64,000 bases of DNA from an uncultured Prevotella sp. (GCA_900551055.1 URUK01000013.1:1-64000), one strand, 5' to 3'; positions 41,618 through 50,756 are shown, numbered from the stretch's first letter. Notes: a model not told the origin generated them from the sequence alone. Made by a program: numbers and translations.

Positions 41618-41838
41618 CGGTTATACGGTTGTGAGGTTTTACGGTTATGAGGTTATGGGGTTGTTGGGTTATGAGGTTTTACGGTTGTGAGGTTTTACGG
41701 TTATGAGGTTTTACGGTTATGAGGTTATGGGGTTGTTGGGTTATGAGGTTTCGGAATTATGGGGCTTTACGGCTATTGGCATGATGTTTATACACCGTAT
41801 GACCGTAAAACCGCATGACCCCATAACCGTAAAATCCT
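41618..41838. repeat. Class C octamer array C8 with inverted tail
   Basis: About sixteen 8-bp units of the GGTTATGA/GGTTTTAC/GGTTGTGA type run from 41618 to ~41755, including a larger direct repeat (41641 and 41713). Then 41795-41838 gives the complementary words ACCGTAAAA, CCGCATGACC and CCCATAACC. It sits between the epimerase stop and the PAP2 start. Confidence 0.88.
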
Positions 41839-42833
41839 CAAAGCCAGCCGTTTTCCCTGTACCATGCGATGGCCTCATGCACCCCTTCGGCCAGTCCGTA
41901 GTGCGGAGTGAAACCGAGTTCGGCGGCTGCCGGGCCGATGTCGCACCGCCAGTTGCGCTGCTTCATTATCTTGTACTTGTCGTTGTTGAGCGCGGTCATG
42001 CTCCCTGTAAGCCGCCCTGCGGCCTCCCCCAAGGCAGTAATCACACGCAGTAGCCACAGCGGAGCCTTGACGCGCAGCAGCCAGGGATTGCCGAGTTCGC
42101 GGCGTATGAGGTCGCTGAACGCACGCGACGAATACACATTGCCGTCGCTCAAGAGGTATCGCGAGCCTATGTTGCCACGGTCAAGGGCAAGGAATACGGC
42201 CTCGACAAGGTCTTTAACGTAAATGAAAGTGAGGTCTTGCGGACGCAGCCCTGCGGCAAAATCAACATGTCTCCTTATGCTCTTGGCCATCATGAAGTAG
42301 TCTTTCTCGCGCGGGCCGTACACTCCCGTCGGCCTCAACACTATGAAGGGAAAGCCCTCAAGGGCGCCAAGGGCACGCTCGGCCTCGAGCTTGCTGAGCC
42401 CGTAAGCCGTGTCGGGACGCGGCGTGTCGGCAGCGGTGATGTCGGTGTAAGGCGCCGTTTCCCTTACAGGGCCGCACACACTGAGGCTGCTTATGAACAC
42501 AAAGCGCTCCAGCCGGGGACAGACGTCCATCAAGGCAGAAGCCAGGTTCACGGTGCCCTGCGTGTTGACACGGAAGAAGTCGTCAGCGTGCAGGCACTTG
42601 GTTGCGCCCGCAGCATGCACGACATAGTCGAAACCTATGCCGGAAAGCCTGTCGCGCAGGCCGTCGGGGTCGCCGAAGTCAAGTTCAACGAAGCGTATCC
42701 TGCCGTCTTGCAGATACCTTTTCGAACTGCCCTTGCGCACCGCCGCCCACGTCTCGAAGCCCCGATTGAGAGCCTCCTCGACAATAAAGCTGCCTATAAA
42801 GCCGCTCGCACCCGTAACCAATAACTTCTTCAT
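41838..42833 (-). CDS. NAD(P)-dependent epimerase/dehydratase (extended SDR)
   Basis: A 331-residue extended short-chain dehydrogenase. The Rossmann start LLVTGASGFIGSFIVEEALNRG (residues 3-24) binds NAD(P); the active-site pair is seen as Ser in VFISSLSVCGPV and YGLSKLEAE (Tyr and Lys). RPTGVYGPREKDYFMM is a typical segment for sugar epimerases. The substrate could be a nucleotide sugar or a lipid-linked or steroid-like alcohol; no partner gene in the neighbourhood decides this. Its 3' end overlaps repeat C8. The promoter box TAACTTTG lies 28 nt upstream of the ATG. Confidence 0.88.
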   Translation of the reverse strand: MKKLLVTGASGFIGSFIVEEALNRGFETWAAVRKGSSKRYLQDGRIRFVELDFGDPDGLRDRLSGIGFDYVVHAAGATKCLHADDFFRVNTQGTVNLASALMDVCPRLERFVFISSLSVCGPVRETAPYTDITAADTPRPDTAYGLSKLEAERALGALEGFPFIVLRPTGVYGPREKDYFMMAKSIRRHVDFAAGLRPQDLTFIYVKDLVEAVFLALDRGNIGSRYLLSDGNVYSSRAFSDLIRRELGNPWLLRVKAPLWLLRVITALGEAAGRLTGSMTALNNDKYKIMKQRNWRCDIGPAAAELGFTPHYGLAEGVHEAIAWYRENGWL

Positions 42834-42861
42834 GCTGCTTGAAAAGTGAATGAAACGGGCG

Positions 42862-42869
42862 CAAAGTTA
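42862..42869 (-). promoter_or_regulatory. -7 promoter box TAACTTTG of the epimerase gene
   Basis: Exact TAnnTTTG match, 28 nt ahead of the ATG at 42833. Confidence 0.55.
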
Positions 42870-42990
42870 AGTAAAATATTCGACATTTATCATAAATGTA
42901 AAGATTAATGGATAATTGTTTCAATTTTATTACAACCCCGGTTAGTCCGCAGCCGGCAGTCCCCTCTCCGCCGCCCCATAACAAGCCGCT

Positions 42991-43081
42991 TTGCAAAAGG
43001 CCACCTTTCGCCTTGCAAAAGGTGGCCTTTTACCGTGCAATATGCGGCCTTTCACAAGGCGAAAGACGGCATATTGCAAAA
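42991..43081. repeat. Class A repeat cluster A10
   Basis: Units TTGCAAAAGGCCACCTTTC, TTGCAAAAGGTGGCCTTTT, GCAATATGCGGCCTTTC and GAAAGACGGCATATTGC. It lies directly beyond the stop of the DUF3943 gene. Confidence 0.75.
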
Positions 43082-43083
43082 CG

Positions 43084-43917
43084 TCACATCATCACGCTCA
43101 CCGTAAGCCCGAACGAACCGCCGTCTACCGGCACAACCCACGGCGTGCAGCTTACGTCCACACGGTTCTTCATCTTCAGCGCATCACGGCACGGATTGCC
43201 GGCAAACAGGCCTATGACCTCGTTCACAGGGTCGATGAGGAATGCCACGATGTTGCCCCATACGCGCGAACCCCACAGCCGGTAGCCGTCGCTCACAATC
43301 CTGCGCTTCAGCTTGTAGAACACCTCCCCCAACAGGATGCCCGACAGAGGGGTGAGTATAAGGTCCTGTATCGACGGCTTTTCCATGAAAGCCTCTATCC
43401 CGTATTCCCAGAAAATGGTGGATATCGCCGTGCAATACAGGAACGAGCCGAGCCTGTTGAAGCCCAGGCTGCGAGCTCCCATGTAGTAAACGGCGCCGGC
43501 GTATGGATGCAGTATGTAGTTGAAAATGAAGTTGTCGCCGTCCCACACGGGGCCGCGGCTCACGTGGTAGCTCCACCGTTTCCAGAAAGGTATCGACGTT
43601 ATGCGCTCCTTGTTCCACGCCGTTGCGTTCTCGGGCAGCAGCTGCAGTACTCCGAGCGTAGCCACTCCGCCTGCGAACAGCACGCCCGTATTGAGCCACA
43701 GGCGGCCCCAGTCGGGGCAGCTTGTCCTGGTTGAATAAGGCATGTCATAGATGTTCACCCTTGGCTTGGCGGCCAAGGCAAGACTGTCGGGCACGGTGTC
43801 GCGCTTCTCTGTCCTGTCGTCGATGAGCAATGTGTCATTTTCTGTATGCGCAGCGGCTGTCACCGTGTTGCAGGTCAGCGTGAGCAACACTTTCGCCAAG
43901 GTGCGTACAAGTTTCAT
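43084..43917 (-). CDS. DUF3943 family membrane-associated protein
   Basis: A 277-residue protein of the DUF3943 family. A signal or membrane segment (VRTLAKVLLTLTCNTVTAAA) is followed by the conserved core NTGVLFAGGVATLGVLQLLPE, FNYILHPYAGAVYYMGARSLGFNRLGSFLYCTAISTIFWEYGIEAFMEKPSIQDLILTPLSGILLGEVFY, which has short hydrophobic stretches and hints at membrane association. Function unknown in the family. The start at 43917 (or 43920) is used because the promoter TAATTTTG lies at 43950-43957, overlapping a possible ATG further upstream at 43950. It is separated from the epimerase gene by A10. Confidence 0.82.
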   Translation of the reverse strand: MKLVRTLAKVLLTLTCNTVTAAAHTENDTLLIDDRTEKRDTVPDSLALAAKPRVNIYDMPYSTRTSCPDWGRLWLNTGVLFAGGVATLGVLQLLPENATAWNKERITSIPFWKRWSYHVSRGPVWDGDNFIFNYILHPYAGAVYYMGARSLGFNRLGSFLYCTAISTIFWEYGIEAFMEKPSIQDLILTPLSGILLGEVFYKLKRRIVSDGYRLWGSRVWGNIVAFLIDPVNEVIGLFAGNPCRDALKMKNRVDVSCTPWVVPVDGGSFGLTVSVMM

Positions 43918-43949
43918 CATAAGCGTTCCGTTGATATGGTTTGTCGCCA

Positions 43950-43957
43950 CAAAATTA
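43950..43957 (-). promoter_or_regulatory. -7 promoter box TAATTTTG of the DUF3943 gene
   Basis: Exact TAnnTTTG match, 32 nt ahead of the ATG at 43917. Confidence 0.5.
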
Positions 43958-44089
43958 ACAAAAACGCCATGAACGCCCGTTTACGGGTAACGTAATAAAG
44001 GCTTAGAAAACTTAAAGAGTGTGTAAAGTTTTCCTATTTTTACCTATTGATTTCCTGTTTTTCAGCAACAGCAAAAACGGGATGAAGGC

Positions 44090-44182
44090 GAGAGGGTGAG
44101 AAAGTGGGAAGGTGAGAAAACAGGACTTCGGTTTTGATCTGAAGTATTATGTTTTCTCACCTTCCCACTTTCTCACCCTCTC
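44090..44182. repeat. Class C perfect 32-bp inverted repeat C9
   Basis: Arms 44090-44121 and 44151-44182 are exact complements, loop 29 nt. Purine-rich units of about 7 bp (GGTGAGA, AAGTGGG) form the left arm. It ends 3 nt from the stop codon of the CoA transferase. Confidence 0.9.
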
Positions 44183-44185
44183 ACC

Positions 44186-45691
44186 TTATTTTATATATTC
44201 CGCGAAGTCGGTCAACCGCATGTCGCCCTTGCGCGCCAGCGTGTCGTGCATTGCGAAAGCGGCGGTCAGGCTGTGGCGCGTGTGCCCGCCCTTGGCCATC
44301 GCGAGGTAGTCGCGCAGCAGCGGACGGTAGTCGGGATGGGCGCAGTTCTCGATGATAAGCTGGGCGCGCTGCGCCGGTGATTTGCCGCGCAGGTCGGCCA
44401 CTCCCTGCTCCGTCACGATTACGTTTACGTCATGTTCGGAGCTGTCCTGATGGCTTACGAAGGGTACGATTGAGCTAATCAGGCCGCCCTTTGCCGTCGA
44501 CGGACATGTGAAGATGCTGATGTAAGCGTTACGCTCGAAGTCGCCCGAGCCGCCTATGCCGTTCATCATCTTCGTGCCCGATATGTGTGTTGAGTTGGCG
44601 TTGCCGTAGATGTCAACCTCGATGGCGGTGTTTATGGCTATTACGCCGAGCCGGCGGATTACCTCCGGCGAGTTGGATATCTCGCTTGGGCGCAGCGTCA
44701 GATGCTGCTTGAAGTAGCTTATGTTGTCGTAAATCTGCTTGAGGCAGTCGTTGGAGACGGTCAGCGAGCACGACGAAGCGTCCTTTACGCGGCCTTCGAG
44801 CATCATTCCAACGACGCTGTCCTGAAGAACCTCGGTGTAGATGTTGAAGTCGGGCACGCTCTTCTCATGCCCCAGTGCTCCGAGTATGGCGTTGGCCGTG
44901 CTGCCCACGCCGCTCTGCAACGGCAGGAACGACTGTGGGATTACGCCGCGCTTCATGTCGGCGAGCAGGAACTGCGCCACGTTGTGCCCTATCTGGTCGG
45001 TTATAGGGTCGGCCGCCTTGAATGCGCGCGCCTCGTCGGCGATGTCGCATTCAACCACGCCGACAATCTTGCTGGCGTCTATCTCGACGTAAGGCGTGCC
45101 TATGCGGTCGTTCACATGCGTGATGGGGATAGGCTGGCGCATGGGCGGGTCGAGCGGTTCGTACACGTCGTGCAGGTACTTCGCCTCGGGGCTGTGGAAA
45201 TGGTTAAGCTCCAGTATGACGTGCTTTGCCAGCCGCGCCACGGTGGGGCTGATGCCGCCTGCCGCCGTAAGGTAGGCGCGGCACGTGTCGGCGCCCTCGT
45301 CGATGTCGCACACTTCGAGTATGGCCCAGTCAACCTGACCCATGAAACCGTAGCGAAGCTCCTGCGCCATCTGGCTGAGATGTATGTCGTTGTAGGCTAT
45401 TTCGCCCGCGTTTACGTGGCGGCGGAAATCGCTGTTCGTGGTGTACGGAGCGCGGTACTTGATGGCCTGCGCGTTTGAGAGGTCGCCGTCAGCGCTCTGG
45501 CCGGTCGACGCTCCGGTGAAAAGACCTACCTTGAACTCTCGCCCGGCCTCGTGTTCGGCCTGCGCCTTCTTGGCCAGTTCGTGCGTAACGGCCTTCGCCG
45601 TACCGGCCGGAGTGAAGCCGCTAAGGCCTATGTTCTGGCCGTTCTGTATCAGTGAGGCAGCCTCTGCCGCCGTAATACGTTTGTATACCAT
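44186..45691 (-). CDS. Succinate/acetate-type CoA transferase
   Basis: A 501-residue cytosolic enzyme of the acetyl-CoA hydrolase/transferase family (family I CoA transferases such as AarC and Cat1), which exchanges CoA between succinyl-CoA and an organic acid such as acetate or propionate. Marks: LSGFTPAGTAKAVTHELA at the N-terminus, the loop QSGVGSTANAILGALG (about 259-274), the likely catalytic glutamate in FNIYTEVLQDSVVG (Glu287), and the C-terminal ISSIVPFVSHQDSSEHDVNVIVTEQGVADLRG. In a fermenter like Prevotella it would link succinate production with acetate or CoA recycling, a nice partner to Kor. The ATG at 45691 follows the TATCTTTG promoter. Confidence 0.92.
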   Translation of the reverse strand: MVYKRITAAEAASLIQNGQNIGLSGFTPAGTAKAVTHELAKKAQAEHEAGREFKVGLFTGASTGQSADGDLSNAQAIKYRAPYTTNSDFRRHVNAGEIAYNDIHLSQMAQELRYGFMGQVDWAILEVCDIDEGADTCRAYLTAAGGISPTVARLAKHVILELNHFHSPEAKYLHDVYEPLDPPMRQPIPITHVNDRIGTPYVEIDASKIVGVVECDIADEARAFKAADPITDQIGHNVAQFLLADMKRGVIPQSFLPLQSGVGSTANAILGALGHEKSVPDFNIYTEVLQDSVVGMMLEGRVKDASSCSLTVSNDCLKQIYDNISYFKQHLTLRPSEISNSPEVIRRLGVIAINTAIEVDIYGNANSTHISGTKMMNGIGGSGDFERNAYISIFTCPSTAKGGLISSIVPFVSHQDSSEHDVNVIVTEQGVADLRGKSPAQRAQLIIENCAHPDYRPLLRDYLAMAKGGHTRHSLTAAFAMHDTLARKGDMRLTDFAEYIK

Positions 45692-45739
45692 AATGGTTTT
45701 ATTTAGGTTTAAGTTTTCAGAAATTACATTATTCGACTG

Positions 45740-45747
45740 CAAAGATA
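45740..45747 (-). promoter_or_regulatory. -7 promoter box TATCTTTG of the CoA transferase gene
   Basis: Exact TAnnTTTG match; the ATG at 45691 is 48 nt downstream. Confidence 0.6.
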
Positions 45748-45796
45748 GGAATTTTCCGGCAATCCGCACACCGTTTTTTGCAAAAAACATAACAAG

Positions 45797-45911
45797 CTGA
45801 TTATCAACAAGTTATAAACAGCCTTGCAAAAGGCCGTCTTTCAGGCTGCAAAAGGTGGCCTTTTACACGCTAAAAGGTGGCCTTTTACCTTCCAAAAGGG
45901 CACCTTTTGGA
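45797..45911. repeat. Class A repeat cluster A11
   Basis: CTGATTATCA then GTTATAAA module, then TTGCAAAAGGCCGTCTTTC, AAAAGGTGGCCTTTTACACG, TAAAAGGTGGCCTTTTACC and CCAAAAGGGCACCTTTTGG units. Confidence 0.75.
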
Positions 45912-45935
45912 AACTCAACCAACAGCAAACTAAAA

Positions 45936-46046
45936 CCCACCCCAACCCTCCCGAAGGGAGGGAGCTTGAATAGCATTGCCAATTATATGCCGAACACAAC
46001 CGCGACAGGTAACCAAGCTCCCTCCCTTCGGGAGGGTTGGGGTGGG
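45936..46046. repeat. Class B inverted pair B9/B10 ahead of rnr
   Basis: B9 CCCACCCCAACCCTCCC (45936-45952) and B10 GGGAGGGTTGGGGTGGG (46030-46046) are exact complements, each with an adjacent GGGAGGGAGCTTG or AAGCTCCCTCCC tail. Both are canonical quadruplex motifs. The pair lies upstream of the rnr promoter box, so it is not in the rnr leader. Confidence 0.78.
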
Positions 46047-46121
46047 TCGTCGGATGTTAGTGCCATGCCGATTTTTTGCAAAATAATCATAACATACTAC
46101 CCTTATATACAATTATTTTCG

Positions 46122-46129
46122 TATCTTCG
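46122..46129 (+). promoter_or_regulatory. -7-like box TATCTTCG of rnr
   Basis: One mismatch to TAnnTTTG; 65 nt ahead of the rnr ATG. Confidence 0.4.
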
Positions 46130-46194
46130 CGGAAGAAGCGAAGGCTGCCTGAACCAGCGACAGTCCTCCGGCCACAAATAAAAGACACACAACT

Positions 46195-48399
46195 ATGAAA
46201 GAAAAGAAAGACAAGAAAAGGCTTACCAAGAACAAACTTGCCGACATGTTGCAAAACCTCTTCATGAGAAACCCCGGCAAACAGTTCAGCCTCAAACAGA
46301 TATTCAAGGAACTCAGGCTTGTCACGCATCCGGCGAAGATGCTGGCCGTAGACATGACCGAGGACATGGCATGGGACGACTTCCTTGTGAAGACCGGCGA
46401 AAACTCGTACAAGCTCAACCTGAAAGGCCAGGTGCAGGAGGGCAAGTTCATACGCAAGCCCAACGGGAAGAACAGCTTTGTGCCCGACGACGGCACCCAG
46501 CCGGTGTTCGTTGCGGAGCGCAACTCGCTGTCGGCGCTGACGGGCGACCGCGTCCGCGTAACCTTCATGGCGCGCCGGCAGAAGCACATCAAGGAGGCTA
46601 TGGTGACCGAAATACTTGAGCGCGCACGCGACCAGTTCGTCGGGCGGCTCAAAGTTGAGCGCGACTTCGCCTACTTAGTGCCCGACGGCAACGTCTTCGC
46701 CAACAACATAATACTGCCGAAGAACAGGCTCAAGGGCAGCAAGACGGGCGAGAAAGTTGTTGTGAAAGTTACAAAATGGCCTGAAGGCGACAACAAGAAC
46801 ATCATAGGCGAAGTGGTTGACGTGCTCGGAGAACAGGGCGACAACGACGTGGAGATGCACTCCATACTGGCGCAATACGGCCTGCCTTACAAATACCCGA
46901 AGCGCGTAGAGGAAGCCGCCGAGAAGATTTCGGCCGAAATCACCGAGCAGGACTACAAGGAGCGCGAGGACTTCCGCAACGTAACCACATTCACCATAGA
47001 CCCGCATGACGCGAAAGACTTTGACGACGCGCTGTCAATCCGCCGCCTGGCCGACAACCTGTGGGAGGTCGGAGTACACATTGCCGACGTGTCGCACTAC
47101 GTCACCGAAGGCTCTATCATCGACAAGGAGGCGCAGAAACGAGCAACAAGCGTCTACCTGGTAGACCGCACCATACCGATGCTGCCCGAGCGGCTGTGCA
47201 ACTTCATCTGCTCGCTCCGCCCCGATGAGGAGAAGCTTACGTACAGTGCCGTGTTCAACATCAACGCCGCAGGCGAGGTAAAGTCGTGGCGGTTGGTACA
47301 TGCCGTGATAAAAAGCAACCGCCGCTTCGCCTACGAAGAGGTGCAGAAAATACTCGAAGACAACGGCGTGAAGGAAGGGACGGGCGAGCCTGCGCCGCCT
47401 GCCGGCCCCGGCGGTTACCGCGGAGAGTACGCCGACGAGCTTATAACGCTCGACCGAATAGCCAAGAAGCTGCGCGCCGCAAGGTTCAAGAACGGCTCCG
47501 TTAAGTTCGACCGTGAGGAGATGCGGTTCGACGTCGACGAGAAGGGAAAGCCCATACGATGCTACTTCAAGAAGTCGAAAGACGCCAACAAGCTCATCGA
47601 GGAGTTCATGCTCCTTGCCAACCGGTATGTCGCCGAGAGCGTAGGCAAGGTGAAAAAAGGACAGAAAGCCAAGACGCTGCCTTACCGAATACACGACCAA
47701 CCCGACCCCACGAAGCTGGAGACTCTGCGCGAATTCGCCGTAAAGTTCGGCTACAAGCTCAAGACCGGAGGAACAAAGGGAGAGATAACGCGCAGCCTCA
47801 ACAAGCTGATGGACGACTGCCAGGGCCGCCGCGAACAGAACCTTATCGAGATGGTTGCCCTCCGCGCCATGATGAAAGCAAAGTACAGCGTGCACAACAT
47901 AGGGCACTACGGACTGGCCTTCGACTATTACACCCACTTCACAAGCCCCATCCGGCGCTATCCCGACACAATGGTCCACCGCCTGCTGACGCGCTACCAG
48001 AACGGCGGACGCAGCGCGAACAAGGAGTATTACGAAGAGTTGTGCGAGCACGCGAGCGACATGGAGCAGATAGCAGCACAGGCCGAGCGCGACTCAATCA
48101 AGTATAAGATGGTGGAATTCATGGCCGACAAAATCGGCAACGAATACGACGCACACATCAGCGGCATAACGTCTTACGGCATATACTGCGAGATTGACGA
48201 GAACCATTGCGAGGGAATGGTGCCCCTGCACGACCTTGACGACGACTATTACGAATTCGACGAGCGCAACTACTGCCTCATAGGACGGCGCCATCACCAC
48301 CGTTACCAGCTGGGAGACCCCGTCCGCATCGTAGTGGCCAAGGCCAACGTGGAGAAGAAACAGCTTGACTTCTCATTAGCGGAAACGCCAAAGAAATAA
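46195..48399 (+). CDS. rnr: Ribonuclease R
   Basis: A 734-residue processive 3'-5' exoribonuclease of the RNB family that degrades structured RNA and works in mRNA and rRNA quality control. Domains in order: an N-terminal winged-helix region (KNKLADMLQNLFMRNPGKQFSLKQIFKEL), cold-shock domains around 70-230, the RNB catalytic core with the metal-binding run FTIDPHDAKDFDDALSIRRLADNLWEVGVHIADVSHYV (about 262-300), and a C-terminal S1 domain (about 640-725). The length is typical. It is divergent from the CoA transferase gene. Transcription ends at A12, a 19-bp stem hairpin. RNase R can unwind duplexes, relevant to the long hairpins in this genome. Confidence 0.95.
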   Translation: MKEKKDKKRLTKNKLADMLQNLFMRNPGKQFSLKQIFKELRLVTHPAKMLAVDMTEDMAWDDFLVKTGENSYKLNLKGQVQEGKFIRKPNGKNSFVPDDGTQPVFVAERNSLSALTGDRVRVTFMARRQKHIKEAMVTEILERARDQFVGRLKVERDFAYLVPDGNVFANNIILPKNRLKGSKTGEKVVVKVTKWPEGDNKNIIGEVVDVLGEQGDNDVEMHSILAQYGLPYKYPKRVEEAAEKISAEITEQDYKEREDFRNVTTFTIDPHDAKDFDDALSIRRLADNLWEVGVHIADVSHYVTEGSIIDKEAQKRATSVYLVDRTIPMLPERLCNFICSLRPDEEKLTYSAVFNINAAGEVKSWRLVHAVIKSNRRFAYEEVQKILEDNGVKEGTGEPAPPAGPGGYRGEYADELITLDRIAKKLRAARFKNGSVKFDREEMRFDVDEKGKPIRCYFKKSKDANKLIEEFMLLANRYVAESVGKVKKGQKAKTLPYRIHDQPDPTKLETLREFAVKFGYKLKTGGTKGEITRSLNKLMDDCQGRREQNLIEMVALRAMMKAKYSVHNIGHYGLAFDYYTHFTSPIRRYPDTMVHRLLTRYQNGGRSANKEYYEELCEHASDMEQIAAQAERDSIKYKMVEFMADKIGNEYDAHISGITSYGIYCEIDENHCEGMVPLHDLDDDYYEFDERNYCLIGRRHHHRYQLGDPVRIVVAKANVEKKQLDFSLAETPKK

Positions 48400-48421
48400 A
48401 CGGTTGGCATAAAGGTACTTT

Positions 48422-48508
48422 GTAAAAGGCCGCCTTTTGCGCTGCAAAAGGCGGCCTTTTACAGCATGAAAGACGGCCTTTCGCATTGCGAAAGGCCGTC
48501 TTTTGTAA
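48422..48508. repeat. Class A repeat cluster A12 with 19-bp terminator stem
   Basis: GTAAAAGGCCGCCTTTTGC (48422-48440) pairs exactly with 48444-48462 around a 3-nt loop. A second pair (GAAAGACGGCCTTTCGC with GCGAAAGGCCGTCTTTT) follows. It sits between convergent rnr and the GH36 gene. Confidence 0.85.
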
Positions 48509-48563
48509 TGGTACTCGTAACTTATTGGTTTTCAATAAATTACACAAAGGATTCCAATCCGCG

Positions 48564-50756
48564 TCATTCCAGCACGACGACGCGGCTTTTCATGTCGGCC
48601 AAACCGAACACGTCAAGTCCTACTTTCATAAGATAATCGCCGGTGAAGCTCTTGCCTTCGGCCTTGAGCGACGGTTTTTCGCCGGGCATAAGGTTGGTTT
48701 CCCTCACGGTGTAGGTCTTGTCCGGGTCAAGCCCTTGCAGCCTCACGCGCATCAGCTTCTCCTGAAAACGCGGATGGATGTCGTATGCGAAGAGCACGGC
48801 GCGCCGCCTGTCCTGCGACACATAGCTCACGGCCATGTGGTTGCCGTCATACGGCGACACCAAGCGATACTGTTCTCCGTCCATTATCACGGGGCTAAGC
48901 TCCTTCCAGTTTGCCACGGCTTGGCGGCAGAACTCCATCTCGTCGGGCGTGAGACGGTGCAGGCCGATGTCGAAACCGAGCTTGCACATCGAGGCAACGT
49001 CGGTGCGGAACTTGACCGACGACGACTTGTCCCAGTTTGTGACGTGAGCACACATGGCCTTGGCCGGGAACACCTGCGAGAAGCCCCACTGTATGTAAAG
49101 CCGCTCCACGGGGTCGGTGTCGTCGCTCGGCCAGAACTCCGTAAAGTATTTCAGCGCCTCATAGTCGCACCGCGCGCCGCCGCCCGAGCACAGCATCATG
49201 GGCAGTTGCGGATACTTCTCGGTCACACGGCGCATCACGTTGTACACTCCGCGCACATGGTCGATGTACATCCGGCCCTGGTTCTGCTTCAGGTAAGGCG
49301 AATAGATGTTGGTTATGGGGCTGTTGCAGTCCCACTTGAAGTAGGCAATTCCGGGGTTTTCGGTAAGCAGGCGGTCAACAACGCCGAACACATAGTCCTG
49401 CACTTCGGGGTTGCTAAGGTCGAGAACGAGCTGGTTGCGATAGTAATACACGTCGCGGTTGGGCAGGTGTATCGCCCAGTCGGGATGCTTCTCGAACAGC
49501 TCGCTCTTAGGACTTATCATCTCAGGCTCTATCCACAGGCCGAACTTTACGCCCGCTTCACCGGCAGCCTTGACAAGTGCGGCTATTCCGCCGGGCAGCT
49601 TCGCCGCGTTGGCCTGCCAGTCGCCAAGGCCCTGACGGTCGTTGTCGCGCGGATATTTGTTGCCGAACCAGCCGTCGTCGAGCAAGAACATGTCAACGCC
49701 AAGGTGGCCGGCCTCCTTCATAAGTCCGGCCAGTTTGTCCTGGTCGAAGCGGAAACCGGTGTTCTCCCAGTTGTTAAGCAAAGTAAGGCGCGTGCCCGTT
49801 CCGTCCTTTAGCTGGTACTTGCACGCCCACGAATGCAGGTTGCGGCTGGCCTGTCCGGCACCGTTTTGGCTTAGGGTGAATATGAATTCGGGCGTTGTGA
49901 ACACCTCTCCGCGCCGCAGTTTGTAAGCCGACGCATATGGGTTTATAGCCGGAATGACACGCAGGTTGCCAACGTTGTCAACCTCGAAGGTGAAGCTGAA
50001 GTTGCCCGTCCAGCCTATAGTGCCGGTCACCACGCGCCCCGACGACTCCCGGGCGGGGCCGTCAAGGCCGAGCTGGAAGAAGGGTTGCATCTGCATTGCG
50101 GCACGGCTGCCCAGCTTGGTGTCGAGTATCTTCTTGCCGGGCAGGAGCTTCTGCGTTGACATCTGCGCCTCCTTCGCCCAGTCGCCGCTGAACTCCGTAA
50201 GATAATATTCAGGCTCGTTGAAGTATAGCATGGTAGAAGCGTAGCGGTTGAGCGTCACCTCTCCCCTCTCGTCGTGGCGTATCTCGCTCCACGTCTTCAC
50301 AACGTTCTCGGCGGCGTAGGCCACGTAGTGCAGCGTCACTTCAAGCGGATACTTGTCGTCGCGCAGGCGTATGTCAGTCTGCGTGCCGCCGTTAACGGCT
50401 TTGGTTTCCGACGAAACGTAATATAAATAGGTTGAAGGATTGCCGTCGGCGTGGGTCACAGAGACGGCCGGTTCAAAGTAGTCTTCGTTTCCTGAACCGC
50501 TGTACACCTCCCAGCCGCGCGTTGACACCGAGCCGTCAGACCCTGCGTGTACGCTCCATTCGAGGTTGGCGAGGTCGGCCTCGTGGCGCAACCGCTCGCC
50601 GAAATACACCTGATAGAGCCGTCCGTTTGGCGCAACTTGCAGCACAAGGTCGGTCGCATCGGTCGATATGCGTATGTTTTTCTGCTCCGCAACGGCGCTT
50701 GCCGGGGTGCATACGGCGGCTGCCGCAACAATGGTTGATAGTATTACATGCTTCAT
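48564..50756 (-). CDS. Secreted GH36 alpha-galactosidase
   Basis: A 730-residue exported alpha-galactosidase of glycoside hydrolase family 36, which removes alpha-1,6-linked galactose from raffinose-type sugars or galactomannan. Signal peptide MKHVILSTIVAAAAVCTPASA; the ATG at 50756 is preferred to the one at 50795. The beta-sandwich N-terminal domain leads to the TIM barrel with LLDDGWFGNK, KFGLWIEPEM, the nucleophile motif YFKWDCNSP (Asp476) and the acid/base region FWPSDDTDP (Asp545 or 546). All GH36 clan motifs are present. It lies after the fructokinase gene in the same direction, 274 nt on, with A13 between. With GH32 enzymes upstream it fits raffinose or stachyose use. Confidence 0.92.
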   Translation of the reverse strand: MKHVILSTIVAAAAVCTPASAVAEQKNIRISTDATDLVLQVAPNGRLYQVYFGERLRHEADLANLEWSVHAGSDGSVSTRGWEVYSGSGNEDYFEPAVSVTHADGNPSTYLYYVSSETKAVNGGTQTDIRLRDDKYPLEVTLHYVAYAAENVVKTWSEIRHDERGEVTLNRYASTMLYFNEPEYYLTEFSGDWAKEAQMSTQKLLPGKKILDTKLGSRAAMQMQPFFQLGLDGPARESSGRVVTGTIGWTGNFSFTFEVDNVGNLRVIPAINPYASAYKLRRGEVFTTPEFIFTLSQNGAGQASRNLHSWACKYQLKDGTGTRLTLLNNWENTGFRFDQDKLAGLMKEAGHLGVDMFLLDDGWFGNKYPRDNDRQGLGDWQANAAKLPGGIAALVKAAGEAGVKFGLWIEPEMISPKSELFEKHPDWAIHLPNRDVYYYRNQLVLDLSNPEVQDYVFGVVDRLLTENPGIAYFKWDCNSPITNIYSPYLKQNQGRMYIDHVRGVYNVMRRVTEKYPQLPMMLCSGGGARCDYEALKYFTEFWPSDDTDPVERLYIQWGFSQVFPAKAMCAHVTNWDKSSSVKFRTDVASMCKLGFDIGLHRLTPDEMEFCRQAVANWKELSPVIMDGEQYRLVSPYDGNHMAVSYVSQDRRRAVLFAYDIHPRFQEKLMRVRLQGLDPDKTYTVRETNLMPGEKPSLKAEGKSFTGDYLMKVGLDVFGLADMKSRVVVLE

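Larger units (their letters stand above)
45692..46194. other. Gene-free divergent interval with class A and B repeats
   Basis: Contains the promoter of the CoA transferase gene (45740-45747), A11, the B9/B10 pair and the rnr promoter (46122-46129). No gene is supported. Confidence 0.65.

Noticed and set aside
47035..48051. 338-residue minus-strand frame over rnr
   Set aside because: Antisense shadow; the plus strand has all RNase R motifs.
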